From: Desulfobacterales bacterium
Lineage (GTDB): Bacteria; Desulfobacterota; Desulfobacteria; Desulfobacterales; JAQWFD01
Direction of reading: 5' to 3'
Assembly: GCA_028704555.1 (NCBI GenBank)
Contig: JAQWFD010000028.1
Span: 1-49,187, forward strand
DNA: 49,187 bases
Below are positions 20,084-29,128 of the stretch, piece by piece; within the stretch, counting starts at the first letter, position 1; the number at the start of each line of letters is the position of its first letter. The notes beneath the pieces are model-generated. The model saw only the letters and a list, made by a program, of their open reading frames with translations. It searched no databases and was not told the DNA's origin. The position numbers and the translations under genes are program-made.

Positions 20084-21406
20084 TCAGTCAAGAGTTGCGC
20101 GGATGCCCGGTTTTCGGATTTCAACCATTTTTGTCCGGGCATCCGGTTTTAACACCAGGAAAAAAAGGGTGCCGGGGTGCTGCATGTGACCGGATGCGAT
20201 TTCAGCATAAGGGCCATCTCCCCAGAACAGATCTGCCCGGCCCGGTCCCCGGATAGCGCCACCGGTATCCTGATTCATTGCAAATCGGCTGAATTTCCGC
20301 CAGTTTCTGATTTCACCATTTCCGTCAATTACAGGTTTGCGGGTCTGTATAAACGTCAGCGCGGCTGGTGGAAATATCCGCCGGTCCAGTGCAACGGATC
20401 TTCCGGGCGTGAGTCTGACATTCAAACATCCCAGAGGGCCATCGGGTTCGGGTTTGAAAAAAACATAACTCGGATTGTAGTTCAGCACCTCGTCAAGCTC
20501 ATCCGGGTGCTGGCTCAGATAAGAGCGGATGGCCTGCATGGACATCCCGGACCGCGGTATTTTCTGCTTTTCGATCAGCAGGCGACCGATGCTTCGGTAG
20601 GGCCGGCCATTTGAAGCATGGTAATGTACGTTGAGAATGGATCCGTCAGTCAGGCATATTTTTCCGGACCCCTGAACCTGGAGGAAGAACAGATCGACCG
20701 GATCTTTCAGCCAGGCCAATATATCCGCCTTGCCATCCAGTGCACCGCTGCCATTGATTTCTCTTCGATCAGGATACGGCACGATGGTCTGCCCGGAAAA
20801 CCTGCCGATAATCCGTTCGCCCTTGAATCGGGGTGAAAACGGTGACAGGTCTATTGAAATCAGGTCCTTCGGGCGGGTATATACCGGAACCCGGAATCGG
20901 TCGGTTTTTTCAGGGCTTCCCTGAAGAACGGGTTCGTAGTAGCCGGTAAACAGGACCCGGCCGCTCCGGTTGTTTCCAACAGACTGATAGACGCGGTAGT
21001 TATCATAAATAAAGCGGTGAAGTTCGGATTTGACTGGCCGGGTATGAATAAAATTTAGAAAATGGGTCAAAGAGGCGGTCATGTGCCGGGTATCATAGAC
21101 CTCATCGCCAAAGGTAAACGGTGTGTCCGGGGAAACGGTTTCAAGGTAGGACAGACTCTGTCTGACGGCAAATTCAACATCATCATAGTTCATGTCGTCC
21201 GTGAACTCCGGATACTGGCTGACAGGCACTCTGATCATGACCCCGGGGACCGATTCAGTGCCGTCATGACGGATTGAAAGGGTGTTGCACCCGCCGATGC
21301 ACAGCCATAGTATACACAGAATTGCTGTGGTTAACGTCGCCGTTTTGCGGGCTATCCGGGGCGACCGGTCAGCGTTTTTCATGGATATCCGGTTGAGAAT
21401 CTTCAA
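20084..21406 (-). CDS. mltA: Membrane-bound lytic murein transglycosylase A (MltA)
   Basis: MltA-family murein hydrolase of up to 440 residues. The N-terminal hydrophobic stretch TTAILCILWLCIGGC ends in a plausible lipobox cysteine, suggesting an outer-membrane lipoprotein. The MltA domain shows LFTGYYEPVLQGS, YTRPKDLI, VDLFFLQVQGSGKI and, in the C-terminal 3D domain, RFAMNQDTGGAIRGPGRADL with the catalytic aspartate, then FWGDG and ASGHMQHPG. The frame opens at TTG 21406; an internal ATG (MKNADRSP) is an alternative, and neither has a strong ribosome-binding site. It overlaps the rmuC 3' end by about 38 bp. Confidence 0.92.
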   Translation of the reverse strand: MKILNRISMKNADRSPRIARKTATLTTAILCILWLCIGGCNTLSIRHDGTESVPGVMIRVPVSQYPEFTDDMNYDDVEFAVRQSLSYLETVSPDTPFTFGDEVYDTRHMTASLTHFLNFIHTRPVKSELHRFIYDNYRVYQSVGNNRSGRVLFTGYYEPVLQGSPEKTDRFRVPVYTRPKDLISIDLSPFSPRFKGERIIGRFSGQTIVPYPDRREINGSGALDGKADILAWLKDPVDLFFLQVQGSGKICLTDGSILNVHYHASNGRPYRSIGRLLIEKQKIPRSGMSMQAIRSYLSQHPDELDEVLNYNPSYVFFKPEPDGPLGCLNVRLTPGRSVALDRRIFPPAALTFIQTRKPVIDGNGEIRNWRKFSRFAMNQDTGGAIRGPGRADLFWGDGPYAEIASGHMQHPGTLFFLVLKPDARTKMVEIRKPGIRATLD

Positions 21407-22955
21407 AAGGGGTCAATGAAATCAGTTGAGCCGAAGGGGCGGATCGAAGGCTGCGGGTTTTTACCTCAACCGGGTTGATGGCTGACAGCTGTGCCTCTGC
21501 TCCGGATTTGATGCCAAAGTCACCGAATTTTCTGGCGGATGTTAACACCCGGCTTTCAAACGATCCGATGAGCCGGTTATAGGTCTGACAGCAGCGGTCT
21601 ATCTCCCGGCCCAGGCGGTTGATATGCTCGGCCATAGAGCAGAGCCGCTCGTAAAGTTCCTGCCCCAGCCGGCAGATGGATTTGGCATTTTCTGCCATAT
21701 TTTCCTGCTGCCATCCAAATGAGATGGTTTTTAACAGGGATATCAGGGTGGTGGGGGTTGCCAGGATGATGTTTTTTTCAATGCCCTCTTCGATCAGTTG
21801 AGGATTTTGTTCCAAAGCGGCGCTGAAAAAATTTTCTCCGGGTAAAAACAGCACCACAAATTCCGGCATGGAATCAAACTGGGCCCAGTAGGCTTTTCGG
21901 GATAATTGATGAATGTGGGTCTGGAGCTGCCGGGCATGGCTGGCCAGCAGCTGATCCCGCTGTTGATCGGTTTCGGCCTCCAGAGAGTCCAGATAGGCGG
22001 ACAAAGGTGCTTTTGCATCGATGACAATCTGTCGTTTTCCCGGCAGATTGACGATCATATCCGGGCGTATTTTCCCCTCATCCGTGTCTGAGGAATGCTG
22101 AAGGGAAAAATCGCAGAGATGGTGCATGCCGGCAAGCTCAGCTACCCGCTGGAGTGTCATTTCCCCCCATCTGCCCCGAACATGGGGCAGCCGGAGCGCT
22201 TTGACCAGTTTTCCGGTTTCTTTCTGAAGGGCATCCTGGGTCCGGATCATCGAAACCACCTGCTGGGAAAGACCGCCGTAAGCCTTTTCCCTGGCCAGCT
22301 CCATGGTCTGGATATGTTGGTCATACCGGATCAGAGCCTCTTTGACCGGATCGATAACGCTTTCAATGGCTTTGCTGCGATGCGTCATATCCTGTTGGGC
22401 GCTGTCTATATATTTTGACAGGGTGGTATGGGCCAGATCCAGAAACGACTGGTTGTTTTCTTTTAATACGGCCGATGAAAGTGCCTTGAACGTATGTTCC
22501 ATCTGCGTTCGCATCTGTTCGAGAAAGGCGATTTTTTCTTCAGCTGCCTGACGCTCTTTGCGGATTTCGGTTTCAAGGCCGGTCTGCCGCTGTTTCAGTT
22601 CTGTGATGGTGGTGAGCAGGTTGCTGTTGTCGTGACGACTTTCATTCAGGGTCTTTTCGATCTGCTGCATGTAATCGAGTCTGGCCAGGGCGGCTGATCG
22701 CTGCTGGGAAATGTCCAGAACCCGTTCGTTGAGCGTACGAATCTGCTGTTCGGCGGTTTTCAGCACCGATTCCAGAGCCTCGTTTTGTTCGGTTTTTCGC
22801 TGGACAGTTTCTGACAGTGTTGAAATGGTTGCCCGGTGTTCCATCCGGATGCTGGATACGTAACGGGAAGACCGGATGCTGGAGGCCATCCACCCGATTG
22901 CTCCCGCGATCAGCACTCCGGATAACCCCGCAATGTTGATGAATAAAGATTTCAT
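21369..22955 (-). CDS. rmuC: DNA recombination protein RmuC
   Basis: RmuC-family protein of 528 residues from the ATG giving MKSLFINIAGLSGVLIAGA, a membrane anchor. A longer open frame upstream runs into moaC and is not preferred. A coiled coil spans about residues 35-160. The nuclease-like core follows: PHVRGRWGEMTLQRVAELAGM, RPDMIVNLPGKRQIVIDAKAPLSAY, SMPEFVVLFLPGENFFSAAL and ATPTTLISLLKTISFGWQQE. RmuC limits DNA inversions in E. coli; its biochemical role is unsettled. It sits between moaC and mltA on the same strand with short or negative gaps. Confidence 0.93.
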   Translation of the reverse strand: MKSLFINIAGLSGVLIAGAIGWMASSIRSSRYVSSIRMEHRATISTLSETVQRKTEQNEALESVLKTAEQQIRTLNERVLDISQQRSAALARLDYMQQIEKTLNESRHDNSNLLTTITELKQRQTGLETEIRKERQAAEEKIAFLEQMRTQMEHTFKALSSAVLKENNQSFLDLAHTTLSKYIDSAQQDMTHRSKAIESVIDPVKEALIRYDQHIQTMELAREKAYGGLSQQVVSMIRTQDALQKETGKLVKALRLPHVRGRWGEMTLQRVAELAGMHHLCDFSLQHSSDTDEGKIRPDMIVNLPGKRQIVIDAKAPLSAYLDSLEAETDQQRDQLLASHARQLQTHIHQLSRKAYWAQFDSMPEFVVLFLPGENFFSAALEQNPQLIEEGIEKNIILATPTTLISLLKTISFGWQQENMAENAKSICRLGQELYERLCSMAEHINRLGREIDRCCQTYNRLIGSFESRVLTSARKFGDFGIKSGAEAQLSAINPVEVKTRSLRSAPSAQLISLTPFEDSQPDIHEKR

Positions 22956-22983
22956 GTTACCAGTGGTGTCTTGAATGCGGATT

Positions 22984-23493
22984 TCAATCGACCAGCTCCG
23001 GCGGATGTTTCCGGATAAAGTGGCCACTTTTCCCGCCGGTTTTTTCCAGCAGGCAGATGCCTGAGATGACCATGGACTTGTCGTAGGATTTGCACATGTC
23101 GTAGATGGTCAACGCTGCTATGGATACAGCCGTCAACGCTTCCATTTCAACCCCGGTCGGACCGGACATGCGGGCCGTGGCGTTGATGACAATGGAGTTG
23201 GAATTCATGTCCGGGATAAATTCCACTCCCACGTGGGTTACATTCAGGGGGTGGCACATGGGGATGAGTTCCGAGGTTTTTTTGGCGGCCATGATGCCCG
23301 CGATTCGGGCGGTTTCCAGCACATTGCCTTTTTTGACGGATTGCGTTTGAATCAATTCAAAGGTTTGCTGCGTCATAGACACCCGCCCCCGGGCAACGGC
23401 CGTTCGCACGGTCGGCTGCTTGTCCGTAACATCCACCATCCTGACATGACCTTTGCTGTCGAGGTGTGTAAATTCTGTCATTTCGTACTCCAC
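22984..23493 (-). CDS. moaC: Cyclic pyranopterin monophosphate synthase MoaC
   Basis: MoaC, 169 residues, completes conversion of the MoaA product to cyclic pyranopterin monophosphate, the first molybdopterin step. Highly conserved family segments are present: FTHLDSKGHVRMVDVTDK, AGIMAAKKTSELIPMCHPL (with the catalytic histidine), GPTGVEMEALTAVSIAALTI and YDMCKSYDKSMVI. The second methionine (MTEFTHLD) is an alternative start. It follows the moaE-like gene by 8 bp. MoaA, its partner, is not in the window. Confidence 0.97.
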   Translation of the reverse strand: MEYEMTEFTHLDSKGHVRMVDVTDKQPTVRTAVARGRVSMTQQTFELIQTQSVKKGNVLETARIAGIMAAKKTSELIPMCHPLNVTHVGVEFIPDMNSNSIVINATARMSGPTGVEMEALTAVSIAALTIYDMCKSYDKSMVISGICLLEKTGGKSGHFIRKHPPELVD

Positions 23494-23501
23494 ATGCGTG
23501 T

Positions 23502-23864
23502 TTAGTCTGCAAAAAACTGTTCTTTTCGGGTGACGGTTGTTTTAATCTCATTGAGGGTGTCATGAAGGGCCGGAACGACATTGTCCCGGATATCTCCGGC
23601 AACCACCAGAAACATCACATCATCTCCAACCGCCAGCCGTTTATTTTCAACGATTTGTATCCGGATGTCAAGAATGCCGGGCCTTTTTTTATGCTTTTCG
23701 ATCACCTGCCGGAGCTTTTCGTGATCTACCGTCAGTTTCAGGCCGGTTACTTTTCTTCCTTCCCGGGAGGTGGCCCGTACAACGCCGTTATGGCACAGGA
23801 TCATGCCTACCCTGTCAAAATCAGGATGTTGTTTAATGCTTTGAATCAGTTCGTTCATGTCCAT
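23502..23864 (-). CDS. MoaE-like molybdopterin synthase catalytic subunit (divergent)
   Basis: A 120-residue protein related to MoaE, the large subunit of molybdopterin synthase that adds dithiolene sulfur to precursor Z. The overall pattern is visible: VGMILCHNGVVRATSREG (family VGA...F.G.VR), then the helix EKLRQVIEKHKK, the strand LDIRIQIVENKRLAVGDDVMFLVVAG (family v.v.HR.G.l.vGe..v.v.v), and a C-terminal RKEQFF in place of WKKE. The usual HR.G motif is replaced by ENKRLAVG, so this is a divergent member. It is coupled to moaC (8 bp). Confidence 0.75.
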   Translation of the reverse strand: MDMNELIQSIKQHPDFDRVGMILCHNGVVRATSREGRKVTGLKLTVDHEKLRQVIEKHKKRPGILDIRIQIVENKRLAVGDDVMFLVVAGDIRDNVVPALHDTLNEIKTTVTRKEQFFAD

Positions 23865-23993
23865 GAGTTCTATCTGCCTGTTGGTTGGTGTTGGTTTTTA
23901 CGTTCGATAATCACGGCTTTACATGCCGTTTACGATGTCATACGCGGCAATCGGATGTTTTTCAAGTCCTTATTGCTGAAGCAACGATCAGGT

Positions 23994-24584
23994 TTACATT
24001 TCCAGAATTTGTTTCAGCTGTTCCGGGGTATTGATATTGAAAAAAGATATCAGTTGTGCATCCGTTTTTTGGAGGACCTGTTGTGGAATTTGTTTGACGC
24101 GGACCTTGTCATAAAAAAGAGATATTTTAAATTTTTTCCGGATCAGCTGGTTTTCGGCTGCCTTCAGGCAGTTTCTGGAATAAACGGCGCACAGGGGCTC
24201 CAGGCCAGATGATGTTTGCGGCACAACAATGTCGATGTTTTCTTCGATATGGCCCATGATGGCTTGAACCAGTTCTTTTTTTAAAAAGGGGGAATCACAG
24301 GCGGTAAAAAACGCATACGGTGTGGTGGTATAAAACAGGCCGGAATGAATTCCGGTCAGCGAACTTCGGCAGGGGAAAATATCCGTTACGATATCCGCCT
24401 CCCAAACCAGGTATTGAAGCGGGGAATTGGTCACGATGATGATGTGTTCAAACAGATCGGAAAAAGTTTCATACAGCCGGTCAATGATTTTTTTCCCGCC
24501 GATTTGAATGAAGGCCTTGTTTTTTCCGTTAAAACGGGAATTCAGCCCGCCAGCCAATATCACGCCGGTACAGGGGTATGTCAT
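23994..24584 (-). CDS. mobA: Molybdenum cofactor guanylyltransferase MobA
   Basis: MobA, 196 residues, transfers GMP from GTP to molybdopterin, giving the bis-MGD cofactor of DMSO-reductase-family enzymes such as formate dehydrogenases. The nucleotide-binding signature is at the N-terminus: GVILAGGLNSRFNGKNKAFI (LAGG.S.R.G..K). Further conserved parts are PCRSSLTGIHSGL and the metal-binding FFTACDSPFLKKEL, then VPQTSSGLEPLCAVYS. It precedes the moaE-moaC genes on the same strand with a 129-bp gap, and is divergent from moaB across a 310-bp spacer. Confidence 0.95.
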   Translation of the reverse strand: MTYPCTGVILAGGLNSRFNGKNKAFIQIGGKKIIDRLYETFSDLFEHIIIVTNSPLQYLVWEADIVTDIFPCRSSLTGIHSGLFYTTTPYAFFTACDSPFLKKELVQAIMGHIEENIDIVVPQTSSGLEPLCAVYSRNCLKAAENQLIRKKFKISLFYDKVRVKQIPQQVLQKTDAQLISFFNINTPEQLKQILEM

Positions 24585-24895
24585 GTCATCATCCTGCGTA
24601 GTAGACGGTTAGGGTAGTGGTAATGATGTCTTTATGGCCCTTGTGTCATGTTATGGATAAGGATCGCAGTCGGATTGAAGCCATCTGTCCCGATAGAAAC
24701 CATATATATGATCTTCATAAAAAAAAATGATTGTAAAAGCAAGGTAATTTCATTTATGGTTCAAAAATGCGGCTCCTGATCGGGAGCGGTATGCGGATAG
24801 AAATGTGTATTTTTCTGAAGAATGAAATGAATGGATGCATGCACAAAGTGGTTGCTTAATCGGTGTATTGATAACCAGTGAAATGGAAACTATGA
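24585..24895. other. Divergent promoter region between mobA and moaB
   Basis: A 311-bp spacer separating the two divergent molybdopterin gene sets. It holds a small stem (GCTCC/GGAGC near 24771-24786) and A-runs around 24718-24730. No molybdenum-cofactor riboswitch fold could be recognised by eye. Promoters for both directions must lie here, but no convincing -35/-10 pair was assigned. Confidence 0.45.
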
Positions 24896-25405
24896 ATGAT
24901 GAGTACGCAAGAGCATAAAAAAAAGGCTCCGGAAAAGGTGAGGGTCGCTGTTGTAACAGTATCGACCACCCGGACGCTCGCGGAGGATAAAAGCGGCCAA
25001 TGGATCAGCCGGACAGCGGAAAAAGAAGGGCATGAGGTGGTGTTTCATCAGGTGATTCCGGACGATGCCGCCGTGATTGAGGCTACCGTAAAGGAAGTGA
25101 TCCAAAGCCTGCGCCCGGCTGCGGTTCTGCTGACCGGAGGAACGGGAATCACCCCGAAGGATGTGACGATCGAGGCCGTCCGTCCTTTGTTTGAAAAAGA
25201 ACTTACCGCGTTCGGCGCCCTGTTTGCCCAGCTCAGTTACGAAGAGATCGATTCGGCCGCCCTTATGTCCCGGGCAACGGCCGGGGTGATCGATGCCACG
25301 GCTGTTTTCTGCATGCCCGGCAGTATCAATGCCTGTAAACTGGCCTGCAAATCGCTGATTTTTCCCGAGCTCGGGCATTTGGAAAAACATATGAAAGAGG
25401 TTTGA
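24896..25405 (+). CDS. moaB: MoaB/Mog-family molybdopterin adenylyltransferase
   Basis: A 169-residue protein of the MoaB/MogA fold, which adenylylates molybdopterin before metal insertion. Family features: VRVAVVTVSTTRTLAEDKSG, a VIPDD turn, the conserved LLTGGTGITPKDVTIEAV motif that binds the pterin phosphate, and FCMPGSINACKLACKSLI for the C-terminal P-G-S loop. Two adjacent ATG codons open the frame. A radical SAM gene follows 7 bp downstream, indicating co-transcription. The family does not separate MoaB from MogA reliably, but the length fits MoaB. Confidence 0.93.
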   Translation: MMSTQEHKKKAPEKVRVAVVTVSTTRTLAEDKSGQWISRTAEKEGHEVVFHQVIPDDAAVIEATVKEVIQSLRPAAVLLTGGTGITPKDVTIEAVRPLFEKELTAFGALFAQLSYEEIDSAALMSRATAGVIDATAVFCMPGSINACKLACKSLIFPELGHLEKHMKEV

Positions 25406-25412
25406 TACACTC

Positions 25413-26759
25413 ATGGAAGGGAATCAATCCAGACGATCATCCAGCAGGAAGCCTCCGTTTATAACGGCGGTGGTGGCCAATGAGCGGGGAGAAATTTTCG
25501 ATCTTCAGGGATATGCCGCCGTGGGTATGGACGGACCGGTTCAGGTTCCGCTGACGGTTGAGCAGACCGTGAATCTGCCCTATGGCGGGGAAATGATGTT
25601 TCTGCCGGATCGCTACCCGGTGGTCTACAACATGAAAGCCCGACGCATCGAGACATTGAAGGAAAATCCATTTGTTCCGGGCGAAGCGGTATTTCCTGTA
25701 GCCGCGTTTAATTCTCCCGGGTATGTGACCGCTTATGTGACCGCTTATCAGGAACGCGACACTGCCGGTTATCTGCCCCTGTTTTCCTATGGCGCGGCCG
25801 GCTGGTACCGGGGAAAATTCCGTTCTGCCGTGATCTGTGTGGACCGTGAAAAGCGTCAGGATTTACGATTGATGAAACGGGAAGATGTCATCCGGGGCGT
25901 CAGCCAGATGAGAAAGATAATGCCGGACAACCGGCTGCGACGGCATCTGGAGACCTGCGCGCTGGAGTATGGCTGTCCTGCGGGGAAAAATTTTTTTTTA
26001 AAACGCTATGAAGCCCCCCTGCCCACGTCTCAGGCCTGCAACGCCAGGTGCCTGGGCTGTATATCCCTGCAGACGAGTGAAATTTCCAGCTGTCAGCGCC
26101 GGATTTCCTTTACCCCTTCCCCGGAAGAGATCGCCGAAGTCGCGCTGGAGCATATCCGGAAGGTCAGGCACAGCGTGTTGAGTTTTGGTCAGGGATGTGA
26201 AGGCGATCCCCTGCTGGCGGCAGATGTCATCGAGCCGGCCATCCGCCTGATCCGCTCCCGGACACCAGAGGGCACCATTAACATGAATACCAACGCCAGC
26301 CTGCCGTCAGTTCTGAAAAAGCTGTTTGGTGCCGGCCTGGACAGCATGCGCGTCAGCCTCAACTCTGTCCGGCAGGACTGTTACCATGCGTATTTCAGAC
26401 CCGCAGGGTATCATCTGCGGGATGTTGAAATCAGCATCGATACAGCCCTTGATGCCGGAAAGTTTGTTTCCGTCAATTACCTGAACTGCCCCGGGTTTAC
26501 GGATACTCCCGAAGAACTGGAGGCAATGCTCAGCTTTATCCGCCGCCACCCCATTCACATGATCCAGTGGCGGAATCTTAATTTTGATCCGCTGAGATAC
26601 ATCAGCATCATGAACAAGGCCGGGTCCCACGGCATACCGGTGGGAATGGCCACGGTGCTGCAGACCATCCGAAGTCGGTTTCCGCATGTGATGTATGGCT
26701 ACTTCAATCCTCCCAAGGAAAAATTTCATCTTGCAGGATGGTCTGAAGCGATCGGTTGA
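25413..26759 (+). CDS. Radical SAM protein co-encoded with moaB
   Basis: A 448-residue radical SAM enzyme. The cluster motif CNARCLGC (CX3CX2C) lies unusually far in, near residues 209-216, after a 200-residue N-terminal region beginning FITAVVANERGEIFDLQGYA that I do not recognise. After the motif come FGQGCEGDPLL (SAM-binding GGE-like motif), MNTNASLPSVLKKLFGAGLDSMRVSLNS and a TIM-barrel-like end. It is not MoaA: the second C-terminal Fe-S cysteine set and the terminal GG are absent. Close coupling to moaB suggests a link to cofactor or metal metabolism, which is inference; the substrate is unknown. Confidence 0.85.
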   Translation: MEGNQSRRSSSRKPPFITAVVANERGEIFDLQGYAAVGMDGPVQVPLTVEQTVNLPYGGEMMFLPDRYPVVYNMKARRIETLKENPFVPGEAVFPVAAFNSPGYVTAYVTAYQERDTAGYLPLFSYGAAGWYRGKFRSAVICVDREKRQDLRLMKREDVIRGVSQMRKIMPDNRLRRHLETCALEYGCPAGKNFFLKRYEAPLPTSQACNARCLGCISLQTSEISSCQRRISFTPSPEEIAEVALEHIRKVRHSVLSFGQGCEGDPLLAADVIEPAIRLIRSRTPEGTINMNTNASLPSVLKKLFGAGLDSMRVSLNSVRQDCYHAYFRPAGYHLRDVEISIDTALDAGKFVSVNYLNCPGFTDTPEELEAMLSFIRRHPIHMIQWRNLNFDPLRYISIMNKAGSHGIPVGMATVLQTIRSRFPHVMYGYFNPPKEKFHLAGWSEAIG

Positions 26760-27425
26760 TTAAGGCCCTCGTCAAAAATTAAAGAAATCCTCCATCCTGC
26801 CGATGAATAAATAAGAGCGTAAACGCTGCTGTTCGATCTGAGACCGGTTGAAGCAGGTCTTATCTGATTTTGTCTACAGGAATTTTTTATACACCGGATT
26901 GAATTACCGGCCGTTTGATGCATTACGCAGGTATGAAGCGGGTTCACTGGCATCGGCCAATTATCGGGCATTCGTGTGTCCGCACGGATCAGGGGGTATG
27001 GATGGAAATTATCATTGGCGCGCCATCAAAAATTGGAGGGACAACAATACGATCGGGTTGCCACCGGGCAGGTCATGTCGAGGCCAGGCTATTGAACAGC
27101 CGGCCGTCAAGAAAACGGTACGGACATCTGCCGAATGGCGGAAAAGATCGCAGAGGGGAAAAAAATATACCGGATCCGTCCAGCGGACGGGTGCTTACCC
27201 TGCTTGTCCCGGAGGGATATGAAATCCCGGCCGATCTGGATTCCGGGAAATACCGATTATTTCTACGGTTTGCTCCGCGGTGAGACAGATTTCGATATCA
27301 ATAAAGGTTTTTCAAGGTCATGTGTTTGTGGTATTTTGTAAGCCTTTCGTATGGAAAGCATAAATTTGGTATCAGGGTCTCGGAAACAATAAAAATAAAT
27401 AACTTCAAACACAAGACGGATCATC
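26760..27425. other. Spacer of 666 bp with overlapping frames, no supported gene
   Basis: Three overlapping plus-strand frames of 68 to 124 codons lie here (26848-27341), none with a recognisable motif or a good ribosome-binding site. Fragments such as GYEIPADLDSGKYRLFLRF look protein-like but switch frame, so a decayed gene is possible. No RNA gene or terminator was recognised. Confidence 0.4.
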
Positions 27426-28361
27426 ATGAAATGGATTGAAGCACAGGTTATATTTGATTCCGGCGATAAACAACTGGCCGTGGATCTGATCTCAGAGGCA
27501 TTTTACAACCTTGGCGTGAAGGGGGTGGTCGTGGCCGATCCTGAACTGGAACCGGAAGAGGGGTGGGCGGACCAGATCGAGACCAGGGCCGAAAAGGATT
27601 CAGTCACCGGATATTTTCCGGATTCCGACGCATCTTGTGACAAGTGCCGGCGCCTCGAACAGGCGCTCAGGCAGCTTGAAGCGGATCAGGACCTTTGCTG
27701 CCGCATCGAATACCGGAAAATCGAGGAAGAGGATTGGGCCAATTCCTGGAAAGAATATTTCCGGCCGGAGAAGGTGGGCGAGCGGATCGTTGTCAAGCCG
27801 ACCTGGCGGGAGTACTTTCCCCGTGAGGAGGAGATTGTCATTGAAATTGATCCCGGAATGGCCTTTGGCACCGGAACGCATCCGACCACGTCGCTGTGCG
27901 TTCAGATGCTGGAAACCTATGTCACTCCCGATGTCTCTTTTCTGGATATCGGTACCGGTTCGGGGATATTGATGGTTGCCGCCGCAAAACTCGGGGCCGA
28001 AAAAGTCCACGGTGTCGATATGGACGAGGTGGCCGTTCAGGTGGCCCGGAAGAATCTGGAACTGAACCAGATCCGGCCGGATCAATTCACGGTGGCCCAT
28101 GGGGATCTGGTGACCGGGGTCGAAGAAACATTTGATATCGCGGCAGCCAATATTCTGTCCCATGTGATCATCACGCTCCTGGACAGTGTCGCAATGGTCC
28201 TCAATCCCGGCGGCCTGCTGATATGCTCCGGTATTATCGAGGAACACAGGGACAGCGTGCTGCTCAAAATGATGTCCTGCGGCTTTGAGATTCTGGATGT
28301 CCGGTCAAAGGACAGCTGGGTGGCCATTTGCGCCCGATATCCAACAGCGCCGGCGATATAA
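27426..28361 (+). CDS. prmA: Ribosomal protein L11 methyltransferase PrmA
   Basis: SAM-dependent methyltransferase that trimethylates ribosomal protein L11; 311 residues. The N-terminal substrate-recognition domain starts MKWIEAQVIF and includes EEEDWANSWKEYFRPEKVG. The catalytic domain has DPGMAFGTGTHPTTSLC, motif I FLDIGTGSGILMVAAAKLGA, the acidic loop HGVDMDEVAVQVARKN, and the family signature AANILSHVI (NI..). Length and architecture are typical. A short unrecognised gene follows 57 bp downstream. Confidence 0.95.
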   Translation: MKWIEAQVIFDSGDKQLAVDLISEAFYNLGVKGVVVADPELEPEEGWADQIETRAEKDSVTGYFPDSDASCDKCRRLEQALRQLEADQDLCCRIEYRKIEEEDWANSWKEYFRPEKVGERIVVKPTWREYFPREEEIVIEIDPGMAFGTGTHPTTSLCVQMLETYVTPDVSFLDIGTGSGILMVAAAKLGAEKVHGVDMDEVAVQVARKNLELNQIRPDQFTVAHGDLVTGVEETFDIAAANILSHVIITLLDSVAMVLNPGGLLICSGIIEEHRDSVLLKMMSCGFEILDVRSKDSWVAICARYPTAPAI

Positions 28362-28417
28362 AATCGCATATTGAACCAGCAGGGTCACATTTTATCTGAT
28401 TTGCGGATGTGGGTGAC

Positions 28418-28960
28418 ATGGATTCAGTTCCTGATATGTTGCAGAAATTAAAAATGTTTAAAAATCAGATCTATCAGATGGATCAACGGGTACGGTTATA
28501 TGTTTCTGACCGGAAAAAATACGGCCACCCGTTTCCTGAAGACCTGATCAACAGGATACGGGCTTATGAAACAATACTTCACCGGTATCTGGCGGGATTT
28601 CGAAACACCGAGCTGGAGCTGTGGCTGGATAATCTGATGTATTCGCTTCAGGTTTATGAAGCCATATGGAAGCGAATGCTTGAGGGGGATGCTCAGGGGT
28701 CCGGGACGAAAAGAGGAAAAGACCCTTATCCTGACCCGTCGGTCCGCTCTCATCCCATCGTTCAAAAAGCCTTTGAACTCGAGGCGAGACAGTGGTCGAA
28801 ATTAGGAATTTGTGACACGGAAACCGAAGAGGAGCTGGCGGCCCGAATCCTTGAACAGTACCATGAGGCCAGTAAAAATCTGAAACAGAATGAAAAGCTC
28901 GTGTTGTCGTACGATCTGAGGGATCACAGGGTTCAGATCAAGGTAAGGGCCTCGGAATAA
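28418..28960 (+). CDS. Conserved helical protein of unknown function
   Basis: A protein of 180 residues starting MDSVPDMLQKL (a GTG nine bases upstream is also possible). It appears mostly helical and soluble: an N-terminal helix MLQKLKMFKNQIYQMDQRVR, the aromatic helix AYETILHRYLAGFRN, a proline-rich linker DPYPDPSVRSHP, then ELEARQWSKLGICDTETEEEL and a C-terminal basic strand HRVQIKVRASE. No catalytic motif or membrane segment is seen. It follows prmA on the same strand, so co-transcription is likely. The C-terminal half weakly recalls myxobacterial MXAN_5187-type domains, but not firmly enough to name it. Confidence 0.75.
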   Translation: MDSVPDMLQKLKMFKNQIYQMDQRVRLYVSDRKKYGHPFPEDLINRIRAYETILHRYLAGFRNTELELWLDNLMYSLQVYEAIWKRMLEGDAQGSGTKRGKDPYPDPSVRSHPIVQKAFELEARQWSKLGICDTETEEELAARILEQYHEASKNLKQNEKLVLSYDLRDHRVQIKVRASE

Positions 28961-28999
28961 ATAAAAAATTACCCCCCGCCCGCTTTTGAGATGGGGACG

Positions 29000-29128
29000 G
29001 TTTGCGCTTTTTAACGCTTCATGGCCCCGACATCTTTTCCCCGGATCGCGCCATGTCGTACGCCGGCAACGGCCGGGACTTCGAGGCTACGCACATCAAA
29101 ATATGACCGCAGGTATGATATCAAGCCC
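29000..29128 (+). repeat. MITE-like repeat, copy C
   Basis: Nearly the same as copy A (2149-2274) over about 125 bp: TTTGCGCTT, TTAACGCTTCATGGCCCCG, CATCTTTTCCCCGGATCGC and GCCGGCAACGG. The right end reads TATGACCGCAGGTATGATAT followed by CAAGCCC, a degenerate form of the terminal repeat. The left terminal repeat is missing. The following spacer up to minC (29129-29620) shows no gene that can be supported. Confidence 0.7.

Noticed and set aside
24585..24895. Molybdenum-cofactor riboswitch upstream of moaB or mobA
   Set aside because: Expected from context, but no matching long conserved fold could be recognised by eye.
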